DNA of 64,000 nucleotides from Bacillota bacterium. GTDB taxonomy: Bacteria > Bacillota_A > Clostridia > Lachnospirales > Lachnospiraceae. The notes under the pieces are model-generated. The model saw only the letters and a list, made by a program, of their open reading frames with translations, was not told where the DNA came from and did no database searches. Position 1 is the stretch's first letter. The number at the start of each line of letters is the position of its first letter. Shown here one piece after another: positions 19,640 through 27,405 of the stretch. Location of the stretch: positions 310,001 to 374,000 of the forward strand of contig JAEYMU010000053.1 in the NCBI GenBank assembly GCA_023407175.1, in the 5' to 3' direction. The position numbers and the translations under genes were made by a program.

Positions 19640-20503
19640 TTATTTTTTAAGATATTTCTTTCCTTCCGTAAAACCCCGTCCTCTTACTTCACTGACACGG
19701 CTGATCATAACAAAGGCATCTTCATCGATTTGGCGGACAAGCTTTTCCACCTTATAAAGCTCCCTGTTGGAAACCACACTTAGCAAAATATCCGTCTCTT
19801 TCTCCAGATATCCCGTTCTGCCGTGCAGGAGCGTTACTCCTCTGTCAATCTCCGATATGATTGCTTCCTTTATCTCTTCAATCTTACTGCTTACTATTTT
19901 TAACTGCATTTTATTCGTTCCAAGCATTAGAAGCTTATCCAGTACAATAGAATATACCAAAACCAATACGATTCCATAAAGGATTTTCTCTTTGTTACTG
20001 AAGGCAGCCTGTAATGCAAGTATGATGCAGTCCCCAATATACAGACTGACCGACACGGAGATGCGTGTATACTTGTTAAGAATTAACGGCGGTATATCCA
20101 TACCTCCCGTGCTGGCTCCCGCCCGGATAACAACAGCAATGGACGCTCCGATGCAGAGTCCTCCAAATAGTGTACACAGGAAAATATCATCCGTCACTTT
20201 GAACCCTCCTGCTGTTTTTTGCAGCAGCTCCAAAGCAAAGGGATAGCAGAAGGTACTGATTAGCGTGGTCAGTGCGAAGGTTTTGCCAAGAAACAGAAAG
20301 CCCAACAGGAACATAAGTACATTAAAGCTAAAGACAAAATAGGATACCGGCAAGCCGAAATAATGGTGAACACTTAATGCAATGCCGGTTGTTCCTCCGG
20401 TAATTAACCCGGAAGGCAGGATAAAGAATACCACCCCCGCCGCATAGAGAAAATTCCCGAGTATAACAATTAATATATCCAATAACAATCTTGTTTTTTT
20501 CAT
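19640..20503 (-). CDS. YitT family membrane protein, second copy
   Basis: About 287 residues with the YitT TM bundle (GLITGGTTGIALSV and AGASTGGMDIPPLIL) and a DUF2179 C-terminal domain (GVTLLHGRTGYLEKETDIL). It is clearly paralogous to the copy at 13 kb but diverged. The ATG at 20503 (AAAGGAA about 10 bases upstream) gives the usual family length; the longer frame begins with a TTG. Operon with the YkgJ gene. Confidence 0.83.
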   Translation of the reverse strand: MKKTRLLLDILIVILGNFLYAAGVVFFILPSGLITGGTTGIALSVHHYFGLPVSYFVFSFNVLMFLLGFLFLGKTFALTTLISTFCYPFALELLQKTAGGFKVTDDIFLCTLFGGLCIGASIAVVIRAGASTGGMDIPPLILNKYTRISVSVSLYIGDCIILALQAAFSNKEKILYGIVLVLVYSIVLDKLLMLGTNKMQLKIVSSKIEEIKEAIISEIDRGVTLLHGRTGYLEKETDILLSVVSNRELYKVEKLVRQIDEDAFVMISRVSEVRGRGFTEGKKYLKK

Positions 20504-20637
20504 AATCTTTTGTTTCCTTTGCTTTAAATAATGGTTGAAAAATCTCTTTCTTTTCATCTCCTTTTTAAACAAATTCCCATAAGTATAGTACCACAGTTAT
20601 CACAAAAAATATACCATAAAACCTCCCTGCTAATATA

Positions 20638-20671
20638 TTGACATTTATTCTATATAGTACTATACTATATA
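20638..20671 (+). promoter_or_regulatory. marR promoter with overlapping palindromic operator
   Basis: TTGACA (20638-20643), 17 bases, TATACT (20661-20666), a near-consensus sigma-A promoter. A perfect 9-bp inverted repeat, TATATAGTA CTA TACTATATA (20651-20671), lies across the spacer and the -10 box, the expected position for self-repression by the MarR protein encoded just downstream. The predicted transcript starts only about 11 bases before the ATG, so the leader is little more than the ribosome site GGGAGGTG. Confidence 0.85.
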
Positions 20672-20683
20672 GGGAGGTGAGCA

Positions 20684-21112
20684 ATGAAAACATTTGGTGG
20701 CTTTTTAGTTTCACAGGTGCATCAGCTGCAAAAACGAGCATTTGAAAAATTACTAAAAGAAAGTGGGGTGGACGCCTTTAATGGCGCTCAAGGCAAAATT
20801 CTTTATGTATTATGGGAATATAAGAAATTGACCATAACAGAAATTAGTAATCGAACATCCTTGGCCAAAACAACTCTGACAAGCATGCTAGATCGAATGG
20901 AGGCCGGCGGATTAGTTGTAAGGACTTCCGACAAAGAGAATAGAAGACAAATTTTTATTACTCTAACTGATGAAGCAAAGAATTACCGTACTATGTATGA
21001 TGCTGTTTCCGAAAAGATGAATACCCTGTTTTATCAAGATTTTACGGAGAAAGAAATAACCGAGTTTGAAGAAAAGTTGAATAAAATAATAAAAAATCTA
21101 AAATCAAATTAG
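20684..21112 (+). CDS. MarR family transcriptional regulator
   Basis: A 142-residue winged-helix repressor: helices flanking LTITEISNRTSLAKTTLTSMLDRMEAGGLV (recognition helix about 52-72) and the beta-wing with VRTSDKENRRQIFITLT. It is the first gene of a two-gene unit with a pyridoxamine-oxidase-like protein ten bases downstream, and an inverted repeat covers its own promoter, so autorepression relieved by a small ligand is likely. Confidence 0.92.
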   Translation: MKTFGGFLVSQVHQLQKRAFEKLLKESGVDAFNGAQGKILYVLWEYKKLTITEISNRTSLAKTTLTSMLDRMEAGGLVVRTSDKENRRQIFITLTDEAKNYRTMYDAVSEKMNTLFYQDFTEKEITEFEEKLNKIIKNLKSN

Positions 21113-21122
21113 GAGGCTACTA

Positions 21123-21554
21123 ATGGATGAGCATATTAAAATGAATATTACACGGTTAGTAAGCAACAGCAATACTGCAGTTGTTAGTTCTGTCGATAAC
21201 AATTATTTTCCAAATATGAAAGCTATGTTTATTGCAAAGCATGAAGGAATTCGCACATTCTGGTTTTCAACAAATGTATCTTCTGCTCGTTTTGATCAAT
21301 GGAGGAATTGTCCCAATGCCGGAGTATATTTCTGTGATTTCCAAAGCATTCATGGTTTAATGCTGTTAGGCCTTATGGATATTTATACAGATGATAAAAC
21401 GAAAGCTGACTTCTGGCATGAAGGTGACGAAAAATATTATCCGCTTGGTCCAACAGATCCTGACTATTGCATTATACGTTTTACAGCAAAAGGTGGGAAC
21501 TATTGGGAGAATGAAAAATATACGCTTGACAGCTCATTGATTCAAGAAATATAG
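21123..21554 (+). CDS. Pyridoxamine 5'-phosphate oxidase-like flavin-binding protein
   Basis: A 143-residue protein of the split-barrel flavin family (general stress protein 26 type): VSSVDNNYFPNMKAMFIAKH, FWFSTNVSSARFDQWRNCPN and the typical end IRFTAKGGNYWENEKY. Such proteins bind FMN, F420 or haem and reduce small molecules. The gene follows marR by ten bases with its own AGGAGG, so MarR probably controls it. Confidence 0.85.
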   Translation: MDEHIKMNITRLVSNSNTAVVSSVDNNYFPNMKAMFIAKHEGIRTFWFSTNVSSARFDQWRNCPNAGVYFCDFQSIHGLMLLGLMDIYTDDKTKADFWHEGDEKYYPLGPTDPDYCIIRFTAKGGNYWENEKYTLDSSLIQEI

Positions 21555-21570
21555 ACTAAAATCCTAATAG

Positions 21571-21669
21571 TTACTTGTGGGCAAGGCCATTTTCCAGTGG
21601 TTCTTGCCCATGTTTGTATACTTTACGGAGCTGCCGGTTAAATCCTTCGATGGCATTGGCAGTATCATT
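21571..21669 (-). pseudogene. IS256-family (mutator type) transposase fragment
   Basis: In the minus frame directly after the SDR stop codon, 32 codons read NDTANAIEGFNRQLRKVYKH then GQEPLENGLAHK before TAA. NAIEGFNRQLRKV is the conserved C-terminal motif of IS256/mutator transposases. No start, no upstream catalytic region and no downstream part are present, so this is a small relic. Confidence 0.7.
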
Positions 21670-22422
21670 CTATTTTTTATATGGGCTGTCAAAATTCGTT
21701 TCAGCATACTTAACTGCTTCTTCCAATGACATTCCCGTAAAATAAGGAGCATTCAGATATCTTCCCGATTTTTTATCATCGACAAATGCACCGACAACGA
21801 TTCCGGGGATAGCACTTTCAGGTGCATTTGGTGCGTGAGGACCTCCTAAATCGGTTCTGCACCAGCCGGGATCGGTCAGGTTAATCATTACATCCGTTCC
21901 TTCCAGTGTGGAACCTAAGTCGATCGTAATTTTATCCAGTGCCGCTTTACTTGCAGAATAGCCGGCCTGTTCAGGCTCAAGACGAATACCGCTTGTTGTG
22001 TTTAGCACTCTGCCAAAGCCACGTTCAATCATTTTTGGCAAAAAATGATAGCAAATCATGGCCGGTGCAATCGTATTTATTTTAAAGCTTTCCGTGTAAT
22101 CGGAAACAGGAGTTTTATAATAATCGTTCCTGTATGCTATTTGCAATCCTGCATTGTTAAGGACAATATCAATTTGAACTCCTAAATTGTCAATCTCCAA
22201 TAACATTTTCTCTACCTGCTCTAAATCAGAAAGCTCTGCGGCAACAGAATAGGCTTCTACGCCTTTTGCCTTTACTTCTTCAAGCACCTTGCTACAATGT
22301 TCGGTAGTTCTGCCATGCAAAACCAGGTTACAGCCTTGCTCTGCCATGAATAATGCTGTTAAGTAGCCAATTCCCCTGCTTGCACCTGTGATAAGTGCCC
22401 ATTTCCCTTTTACATTTACCAT
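21670..22422 (-). CDS. Short-chain dehydrogenase/reductase
   Basis: A 250-residue SDR: cofactor site TGASRGIGYLTA, NNAG, catalytic serine in NTTSGIRL, YSASKAALDK, then the PGWCRTDLGG motif seen in carbonyl/alcohol-type SDRs. Substrate unknown. The start has AAGGAGG 9 bases upstream. Its stop codon directly abuts an IS256 relic, so the native C-terminus may have been trimmed. The promoter has a long 19-base spacer and dyad typical of MerR-activated genes. Confidence 0.85.
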   Translation of the reverse strand: MVNVKGKWALITGASRGIGYLTALFMAEQGCNLVLHGRTTEHCSKVLEEVKAKGVEAYSVAAELSDLEQVEKMLLEIDNLGVQIDIVLNNAGLQIAYRNDYYKTPVSDYTESFKINTIAPAMICYHFLPKMIERGFGRVLNTTSGIRLEPEQAGYSASKAALDKITIDLGSTLEGTDVMINLTDPGWCRTDLGGPHAPNAPESAIPGIVVGAFVDDKKSGRYLNAPYFTGMSLEEAVKYAETNFDSPYKK

Positions 22423-22481
22423 TAAGTTATTCCTCCTTAAAAAGCATTAAATTTATGTTTTGTATCAACTATAATAATACC

Positions 22482-22512
22482 AACATACACCTTCAAGTAT
22501 ACTCAAAGTCAA
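22482..22512 (-). promoter_or_regulatory. MerR-type promoter (19-base spacer) of the SDR gene
   Basis: TTGACT (-35), 19 bases, TATGTT (-10) on the minus strand. The over-long spacer contains the dyad CTTTGAGTATACTTGAAG. MerR-family activators bind such a dyad and twist the DNA to bring the boxes into register. No merR gene is visible nearby, so the regulator would act in trans. Confidence 0.55.
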
Positions 22513-22534
22513 TGCATTTTTAAACAATTGACAT

Positions 22535-22576
22535 AATAAAGAAAACCCCTAAGAACACTGGGTTCTTAGAGGTTTT
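22535..22576 (-). terminator. Terminator after rpsI
   Basis: AAAACCTCTAAGAAC / GTTCTTAGGGGTTTT (one wobble) with a CCAGT loop, then CTTTATTAT on the minus strand, 13 bases past the rpsI stop codon. Confidence 0.88.
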
Positions 22577-22589
22577 AAAATTCTTTGAA

Positions 22590-22982
22590 CTATCTCTTTG
22601 AGAACTGAGGAGCACGACGTGCTGCCTTTAAGCCGTACTTCTTTCTTTCCTTCATTCTCGGGTCTCTTGTCAGGAAACCTGCCTTCTTGAGTACCGGACG
22701 ATAATCAGCATCTGCATGTAATAATGCTCTTGAAATGCCATGTCTGATTGCACCGGCCTGGCCTGTAAAGCCACCGCCCTTAACATTTACCAATACATCA
22801 AATTTATCCTGGGTTTCGGTCAGTACCAGCGGCTGACGAACGATTAACTTCAGAGTTTCCAGACCAAAGTAATTGTCCATTTCTCTCTTATTTATTGTAA
22901 CCTTGCCTGTTCCGGGAACAAGGTAAACTCTCGCAATACTGCTCTTTCTTCTTCCGGTTCCATAATATCTTGCCTTAGCCAA
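22590..22982 (-). CDS. rpsI: 30S ribosomal protein S9
   Basis: 130 residues, matching S9: start [20 protein letters not shown], middle [20 protein letters not shown], and the universal C-terminus [20 protein letters not shown] then FSKR, whose tail reaches the ribosomal P site. Downstream of rplM in the conserved L13-S9 operon. Confidence 0.99.
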   Translation of the reverse strand: MAKARYYGTGRRKSSIARVYLVPGTGKVTINKREMDNYFGLETLKLIVRQPLVLTETQDKFDVLVNVKGGGFTGQAGAIRHGISRALLHADADYRPVLKKAGFLTRDPRMKERKKYGLKAARRAPQFSKR

Positions 22983-23010
22983 TGTATTTTCCTCCTTTCA
23001 ACCTCTATGA

Positions 23011-23445
23011 TTAATACTTAATCTCTAAATTTTCCGGTTTCTGTGCTGCATGTGTATGCTCAGCTCCCGTAAATACATGTAATTTACCAATCATATCTCT
23101 TCCCAAGGGTCCCTTCGGTAACATGCCTTTTACTGCAAGTCTGATTACCTCGGCAGAATCCTTAGCAAGCATCTGGGCCAGGGTTGTCTCCCTCATACCG
23201 CCCGGATAATCGGAATGGTTGTAATAAATCTTCTGTGCCAGCTTCTTACCGGTTACCTTAATCTTGTCTGCATTTACAACAATAACATAATCACCTGTAT
23301 CAACATGAGGTGTAAAGGTTGGTTTGTTCTTACCTCTTAAAATTGCGGCAATCTCTGATGAGAGACGTCCTAATGTATGTCCTGTAGCATCAACTACGTA
23401 CCATTTTCTTTCAATTGTTGCCGGACTAGCCATAAAGCTTTTCAT
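23011..23445 (-). CDS. rplM: 50S ribosomal protein L13
   Basis: 144 residues with the L13 markers [50 protein letters not shown] and [22 protein letters not shown] precedes the ATG. First gene of the rplM-rpsI operon, with a consensus promoter and structured leader upstream. Confidence 0.99.
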   Translation of the reverse strand: MKSFMASPATIERKWYVVDATGHTLGRLSSEIAAILRGKNKPTFTPHVDTGDYVIVVNADKIKVTGKKLAQKIYYNHSDYPGGMRETTLAQMLAKDSAEVIRLAVKGMLPKGPLGRDMIGKLHVFTGAEHTHAAQKPENLEIKY

Positions 23446-23584
23446 CGGTTTACCTCCTTACAAAAATATAACTCCTAATAAATGATATCATTCTTATCAC
23501 TTATAAATACTGTCTGTTCCTGATTGAACTCAAAAAAATCATACTTATTTATTAATCCAATAAGCAGACACAATACATTTTATT

Positions 23585-23642
23585 AATCACGATCCAAGAT
23601 ACTGTTACCGGGGCTTTGGTTCAGGTATCTCACGTCACAATT
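23585..23642 (-). ncRNA. Structured rplM leader, candidate L13-binding regulatory RNA
   Basis: The first 58 bases after the predicted transcript start fold into a long imperfect hairpin: an outer stem AATTGTGA / TCGTGATT (with wobbles), an inner stem GAGATAC / GTATCTT, and a loop with ACC/GGT pairing around AAAGCCCC. Ribosomal protein L13 is known to autoregulate via an mRNA leader in Firmicutes (L13 leader). I cannot confirm that this matches the published consensus; position and structure support it. Confidence 0.5.
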
Positions 23643-23646
23643 CATT

Positions 23647-23675
23647 ATTATATAACATGTTGCCGGGCGTGTCAA
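23647..23675 (-). promoter_or_regulatory. Consensus sigma-A promoter of rplM-rpsI
   Basis: TTGACA, 17 bases, TATAAT on the minus strand: a perfect consensus promoter. The -35 box begins two bases after the cpsD stop codon, so ribosomal transcription starts right at the end of the polysaccharide-control operon. The leader to rplM is about 195 bases. Confidence 0.93.
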
Positions 23676-23676
23676 A

Positions 23677-24387
23677 CTATTTTTCTTTTTTATCACCATA
23701 AGTACCATAATACTTACCATAGTATTTACCATAATACTTGCCGTAATAACCCTTTTTCTCCATCTGGACTTTGTTCAGAATAGCGCCCAGGATTTTGCAA
23801 TTTGATTTCTCCAGCTGGTCCTTTACATTCTGCGCAAATTTATAGCTGATAGCGTTCGCCTCAATAACAATTATGGCACCATCACAAATCTTTGCTACAA
23901 TGGCACTGTCAATAACTGAACCAAGAGGCGGGGTATCTATAATCACATAATCATACTCTTCCCGCAGCTTGTTAACCATATTAAGAAAACGGCTATGATT
24001 TAACAGCTCAGTCGGATTTGGACTGTAGGAACCGGCGAAAATTATATCCATATGCTCGATATCCGTCTGACACAGGACATCCTTCAATTCCTTCTGTCCT
24101 GATAAGTAATGGGTCAAGCCATATTCCACCTCGCCCACCTTATAACGGCCAACTAAAACTGATTTTCTTAAATCCGCATCAATCAAAATTACCTTCTTGC
24201 CGCTCTGTGCAAAGGACACAGCCAGATTAAAGGATACACTTGATTTTCCTTCATTCGGAGTACAGCTGGTGAAAGCGATCACCTTGATCTCATTGCCGCA
24301 GAACTGAATATTGGTTCTTAGGGTCTTATAAGATTCATTTGCTCTGTAATCCAGCTCTTCACGCTTTGAAAACTCTATCTTAATCAT
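23677..24387 (-). CDS. CpsD-type bacterial tyrosine kinase (polysaccharide co-regulator)
   Basis: A 236-residue BY-kinase: Walker A CTPNEGKSSVSFNLA (about 42-56), Walker A-prime VILIDADLR, Walker B YVIIDTPP. The C-terminus has repeated tyrosine units, GYYGKYYGKYYGKYYG then TYGDKKEK, the autophosphorylation cluster. It works with the membrane adaptor CpsC (next gene upstream, 5 bases away), which carries the activating cytoplasmic tail, and is dephosphorylated by CpsB. The cycle controls chain length and export of capsule or exopolysaccharide. Confidence 0.93.
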   Translation of the reverse strand: MIKIEFSKREELDYRANESYKTLRTNIQFCGNEIKVIAFTSCTPNEGKSSVSFNLAVSFAQSGKKVILIDADLRKSVLVGRYKVGEVEYGLTHYLSGQKELKDVLCQTDIEHMDIIFAGSYSPNPTELLNHSRFLNMVNKLREEYDYVIIDTPPLGSVIDSAIVAKICDGAIIVIEANAISYKFAQNVKDQLEKSNCKILGAILNKVQMEKKGYYGKYYGKYYGKYYGTYGDKKEK

Positions 24388-24392
24388 CCTGT

Positions 24393-25145
24393 TTACCCCT
24401 TTCTGCCAGCTGACTTAAGTAACTGCTTCCTACGCTTCTTTTTGTCCAGCTCTGCCTGCTTTGCTGCTCCGGCCTCAATCGGAATAAGGCCCAGCGTACT
24501 TAAGCCCAAATATTTCTCGATATCCTCTGAGCTCTTAATTGTATCATCCAGTAAATGCAGTACTATAATTACAGCTGCGGATAAAAAGATTCCAATGAAA
24601 GCTCCGATCGCAATATTCCTTACTGTATTCGGACTGGAGGGATACTTGGATGCATAGCCGTAGTCTATAACGGTGGGTTCATCTGTATGCATAATCTCAG
24701 CAATACTACTTTTTGAAACCTCCGCGAATTCATCCACAATCTGCTTAGCCACATTGGCATTGGGATAGGTAGCACTGATTTCCAGTATACGCGTATTGGA
24801 AGTATTCGAAACTGAAATAATACTCTTCAACTCATCGTAATCCATATCCAGATCCAGATTCGCAATTACTTGATTGACCACGGTACGGCTTTTTACCATC
24901 ACCATATAGTCCTGTGTTAAAGAGGTGCCCAGCTGGATATCAGCAAGGCTTGTTAATGAGGTTGATTTACTTAATATGTACAGCTGCGAAGTGGACGTAT
25001 AGAGGGGTGTTATTAAAAAACTACTGATCGTACCTGCAATTGTAGCTGTCAGCACACCTGATAAGATGATAATCCATAAACGTGCTCTGATCAAATAAAA
25101 CAGGTCTATCAGATTAATTTCGATATCTTCATTCGTCTTTTCCAT
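24393..25145 (-). CDS. CpsC/Wzz-type polysaccharide co-polymerase
   Basis: A 250-residue protein with two TM helices (LWIIILSGVLTATIAGTISS near 18-40, and about 177-197 ending AAVIIVLHLLDD) flanking an extracellular Wzz domain (YTSTSQLYILSKSTSL ... LEISATYPNANVAKQIVDEF). The basic C-terminal tail (KKKRRKQLLKSAGRKG) faces the cytoplasm and would activate CpsD. Starts with AAGGAG upstream; five bases from cpsD. Confidence 0.93.
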   Translation of the reverse strand: MEKTNEDIEINLIDLFYLIRARLWIIILSGVLTATIAGTISSFLITPLYTSTSQLYILSKSTSLTSLADIQLGTSLTQDYMVMVKSRTVVNQVIANLDLDMDYDELKSIISVSNTSNTRILEISATYPNANVAKQIVDEFAEVSKSSIAEIMHTDEPTVIDYGYASKYPSSPNTVRNIAIGAFIGIFLSAAVIIVLHLLDDTIKSSEDIEKYLGLSTLGLIPIEAGAAKQAELDKKKRRKQLLKSAGRKG

Positions 25146-25159
25146 GTCAGGCTCCTTTA

Positions 25160-25891
25160 TTATATATAAGTATTTTCGAGGATTTTTCGAGGATTTATAT
25201 AAAATATCCTTTCGATAAAGCTTTCATCGCATTTCTTACGCAGGGTCTTTACGGCTGTCTCCATAATCGGAATCCTTACCTTCTCATCATGGCAATCACT
25301 GCCGATCAGATGTACCATGCCCTGATATAATAATTTCTTATTCTGATTTACTTCCGTATTGAAAATGCCTCCGATCAGACTGTTGCTGTTCATCTGAATA
25401 TAGCAGCCTAATTCTATTAAATCATTCACCAAATCTTCTCTTTTATACAAGCACTGATATCTCTCAACATGTGCAAGAACCGGAGCATATCCGGCACGAA
25501 CCAGTTCTCCCATACCCCTGAATATTCTGTCGTAGATATCATTCGGTGAGAATTCAACCAAAACATACCTGCTTCCTGCAAGTGTTAAAGCTTCTTTATT
25601 CTTTAATGCAGGAATCACCGAATCACTGTAATACAACTCATTTCCAAGTAAAATACTAAATTCCTTATCTAATTTTTCTGCTTCGGCCTGAACCCGCTCC
25701 CTTATCAGAGTCAGCTCACCGACCGATTTATTCTTACCTCCCGCCATATAATGCGGTGTGGCAATAATCGTCTTAATCCCCTGCTCCAATGCTTTCTTCA
25801 GCATTCGAACGGTTTCATCCATACTACTCGAGCCATCATCCACTTCCGGTAATATATGTGTATGAATATCTATATAATTCATATTTTCCAT
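25160..25891 (-). CDS. CpsB-type PHP-domain tyrosine-protein phosphatase
   Basis: A 243-residue metal-dependent phosphatase with the PHP metal ligands DIHTHILPEVDDGS near the N-terminus, TPHYM (about 46), a conserved AHVERY (about 140) and GSDCHD (about 193). It dephosphorylates the CpsD tyrosine cluster. Operon order CpsB-CpsC-CpsD is standard for Gram-positive capsule control. AGGGAT lies 8 bases before the ATG. Confidence 0.93.
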   Translation of the reverse strand: MENMNYIDIHTHILPEVDDGSSSMDETVRMLKKALEQGIKTIIATPHYMAGGKNKSVGELTLIRERVQAEAEKLDKEFSILLGNELYYSDSVIPALKNKEALTLAGSRYVLVEFSPNDIYDRIFRGMGELVRAGYAPVLAHVERYQCLYKREDLVNDLIELGCYIQMNSNSLIGGIFNTEVNQNKKLLYQGMVHLIGSDCHDEKVRIPIMETAVKTLRKKCDESFIERIFYINPRKILENTYI

Positions 25892-25901
25892 AAAGTTATC
25901 C

Positions 25902-26747
25902 CTAACCTTTATTCGCCCGGTCCTTAAAAAACTTTGTCAATGAAACTAATGCAGCTGATATTAATATACCAATACAGCCGATATATAGGAATACCTGTAT
26001 ATCCCATTTGAAATACGCTATTAAGAAATCACGATAATAGGCGGGCATTACATTAAGCTTTTCATACCCTTTACTGATTAGCAAAGAGAAAGAAGCTATA
26101 ATCAACAATAGTGAAGAGGAAATCAATGCATAATTAATATACCGCAGTCCCCTGTGCCTGTTCTTATGAAGTCTAATTAATAAAACACACAAAACACAAG
26201 CTAAAACGACTGATAATGGAATAATTAATTTCATTACATTCCCAAAGCTTGTCCTGAAATCCACAAAATAATCAATAAATTTAAGTTCCACACCGGACAG
26301 ATATTCTTCTTCAATCCGGGTTATAACATTATCCTCTAAAGCTTTCACTTCATCGGTCTTTTCTATCGCCTGCTGCGTAAGATACTGGTCAATATGCTCC
26401 TGTAAATTGCTTCTTAGTTTATCTGTATTGATTTGCGGCTTCTCGCCCTTAAGCGTCCCATTGATATAATTATTACCTCCCACATAAACTCTATCCAGAG
26501 TAATTACATCATCAAGCACCGTGACCGGCAAAGCAGCCTGCAGTATTATCTCATCTGCCCGTTTATTTAATTCTACATATACTTTATCATAATACTTTGT
26601 CTCATTTATCTTACTAATAATACTCTTATTACCAAAGATACCAAAACTCAATCCGATGCACACAAACAAGGTAAAGAAAAGTAATGTCAGAAGGAACGAG
26701 AAGGTACTGCTAACCAGTGTTTTCATTATTGATTTACTGTTCTTCAT
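25902..26747 (-). CDS. Membrane protein of the sortase-CpsBCD operon, function unknown
   Basis: About 281 residues with an N-terminal TM helix (about 8-32, TFSFLLTLLFFTLFVCIGLS), a 140-residue extracellular helical region (e.g. LRSNLQEHIDQYLTQQAIEK), and three further TM helices (about 172-265). I do not recognise the family. It lies between the sortase (16 bases upstream) and cpsB (10 bases downstream), so it may help the attachment or assembly of surface polymer. The ATG at 26747 has GGAGG 7 bases upstream; the frame extends further but into the sortase gene. Confidence 0.75.
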   Translation of the reverse strand: MKNSKSIMKTLVSSTFSFLLTLLFFTLFVCIGLSFGIFGNKSIISKINETKYYDKVYVELNKRADEIILQAALPVTVLDDVITLDRVYVGGNNYINGTLKGEKPQINTDKLRSNLQEHIDQYLTQQAIEKTDEVKALEDNVITRIEEEYLSGVELKFIDYFVDFRTSFGNVMKLIIPLSVVLACVLCVLLIRLHKNRHRGLRYINYALISSSLLLIIASFSLLISKGYEKLNVMPAYYRDFLIAYFKWDIQVFLYIGCIGILISAALVSLTKFFKDRANKG

Positions 26748-26763
26748 CAAGCTTCCTCCGTCA

Positions 26764-27405
26764 CTAATTCTGGGCCGCATCGGATTGCAAATCACAATAT
26801 ACAAATAAGCGTTGCTCCCGTTCTCCGATTAGTTGCCCAAAGGGATAACAGGTATATAAGATCAATTGTTCCTGATCAAGGGTTAAATCATATGCGGTTG
26901 TATCATCCTTGTCAGCAATCCTGATTTCCGATACCTGATACTCATATTCACCGTAGGTAGTTTTTACAGTAATAATATCCCCTTCCCTGACATCCTCAAG
27001 CGATGCAAAAAAGGTCCCATCATGACCGCCTACCAGTATCGGTTTTCCTTCGCCCGGTAATCCGCTAAGTTCATATTGTCCGGCACCGTTTTGCAAGGAA
27101 TAATTATTATCCCCATAATAAAGCGGTGCTGTCAGGCCAATCTGCTCACAATAAATTGTTCCGTATTGTGTGTTCAAGGCAGGTGTAAGTATTTCATCCG
27201 TAGTCTCACTGTCGCCTGCAATTGGTTCAACTAATTCCCCCTGATTTAAATATCCGGGAGCTCCCTTGTTAATTATCATGCTCATATAGGACAGTGCATA
27301 ATCTGCCAGCGGTTTTCCGGCAATATATAATACGGCGGCACCTAATATCATGAACAGTAATGACATTTTACTATAAATAAACGCTTTCTTTAGTATCTTA
27401 TTCAT
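26764..27405 (-). CDS. Sortase
   Basis: A 213-residue sortase: one N-terminal TM helix (about 14-32), then the beta-barrel with catalytic His128 (ILVGGHDGTFF), Cys186 (LILYTCYPFG) and Arg196/Arg199 (GEREQRLFVYC). The LxTCxP pattern suits class D/E-like enzymes, but subclass is uncertain. The ATG at 27405 overlaps the end of the upstream surface-protein gene by 8 bases, so the two are coupled, and that protein is the obvious candidate substrate. Confidence 0.9.
   Translation of the reverse strand: MNKILKKAFIYSKMSLLFMILGAAVLYIAGKPLADYALSYMSMIINKGAPGYLNQGELVEPIAGDSETTDEILTPALNTQYGTIYCEQIGLTAPLYYGDNNYSLQNGAGQYELSGLPGEGKPILVGGHDGTFFASLEDVREGDIITVKTTYGEYEYQVSEIRIADKDDTTAYDLTLDQEQLILYTCYPFGQLIGEREQRLFVYCDLQSDAAQN

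Noticed and set aside
21564..21752. A 62-codon minus-strand ORF overlapping the SDR end
   Set aside because: Out-of-frame shadow; the real content of the region is the IS256 fragment in the neighbouring frame.
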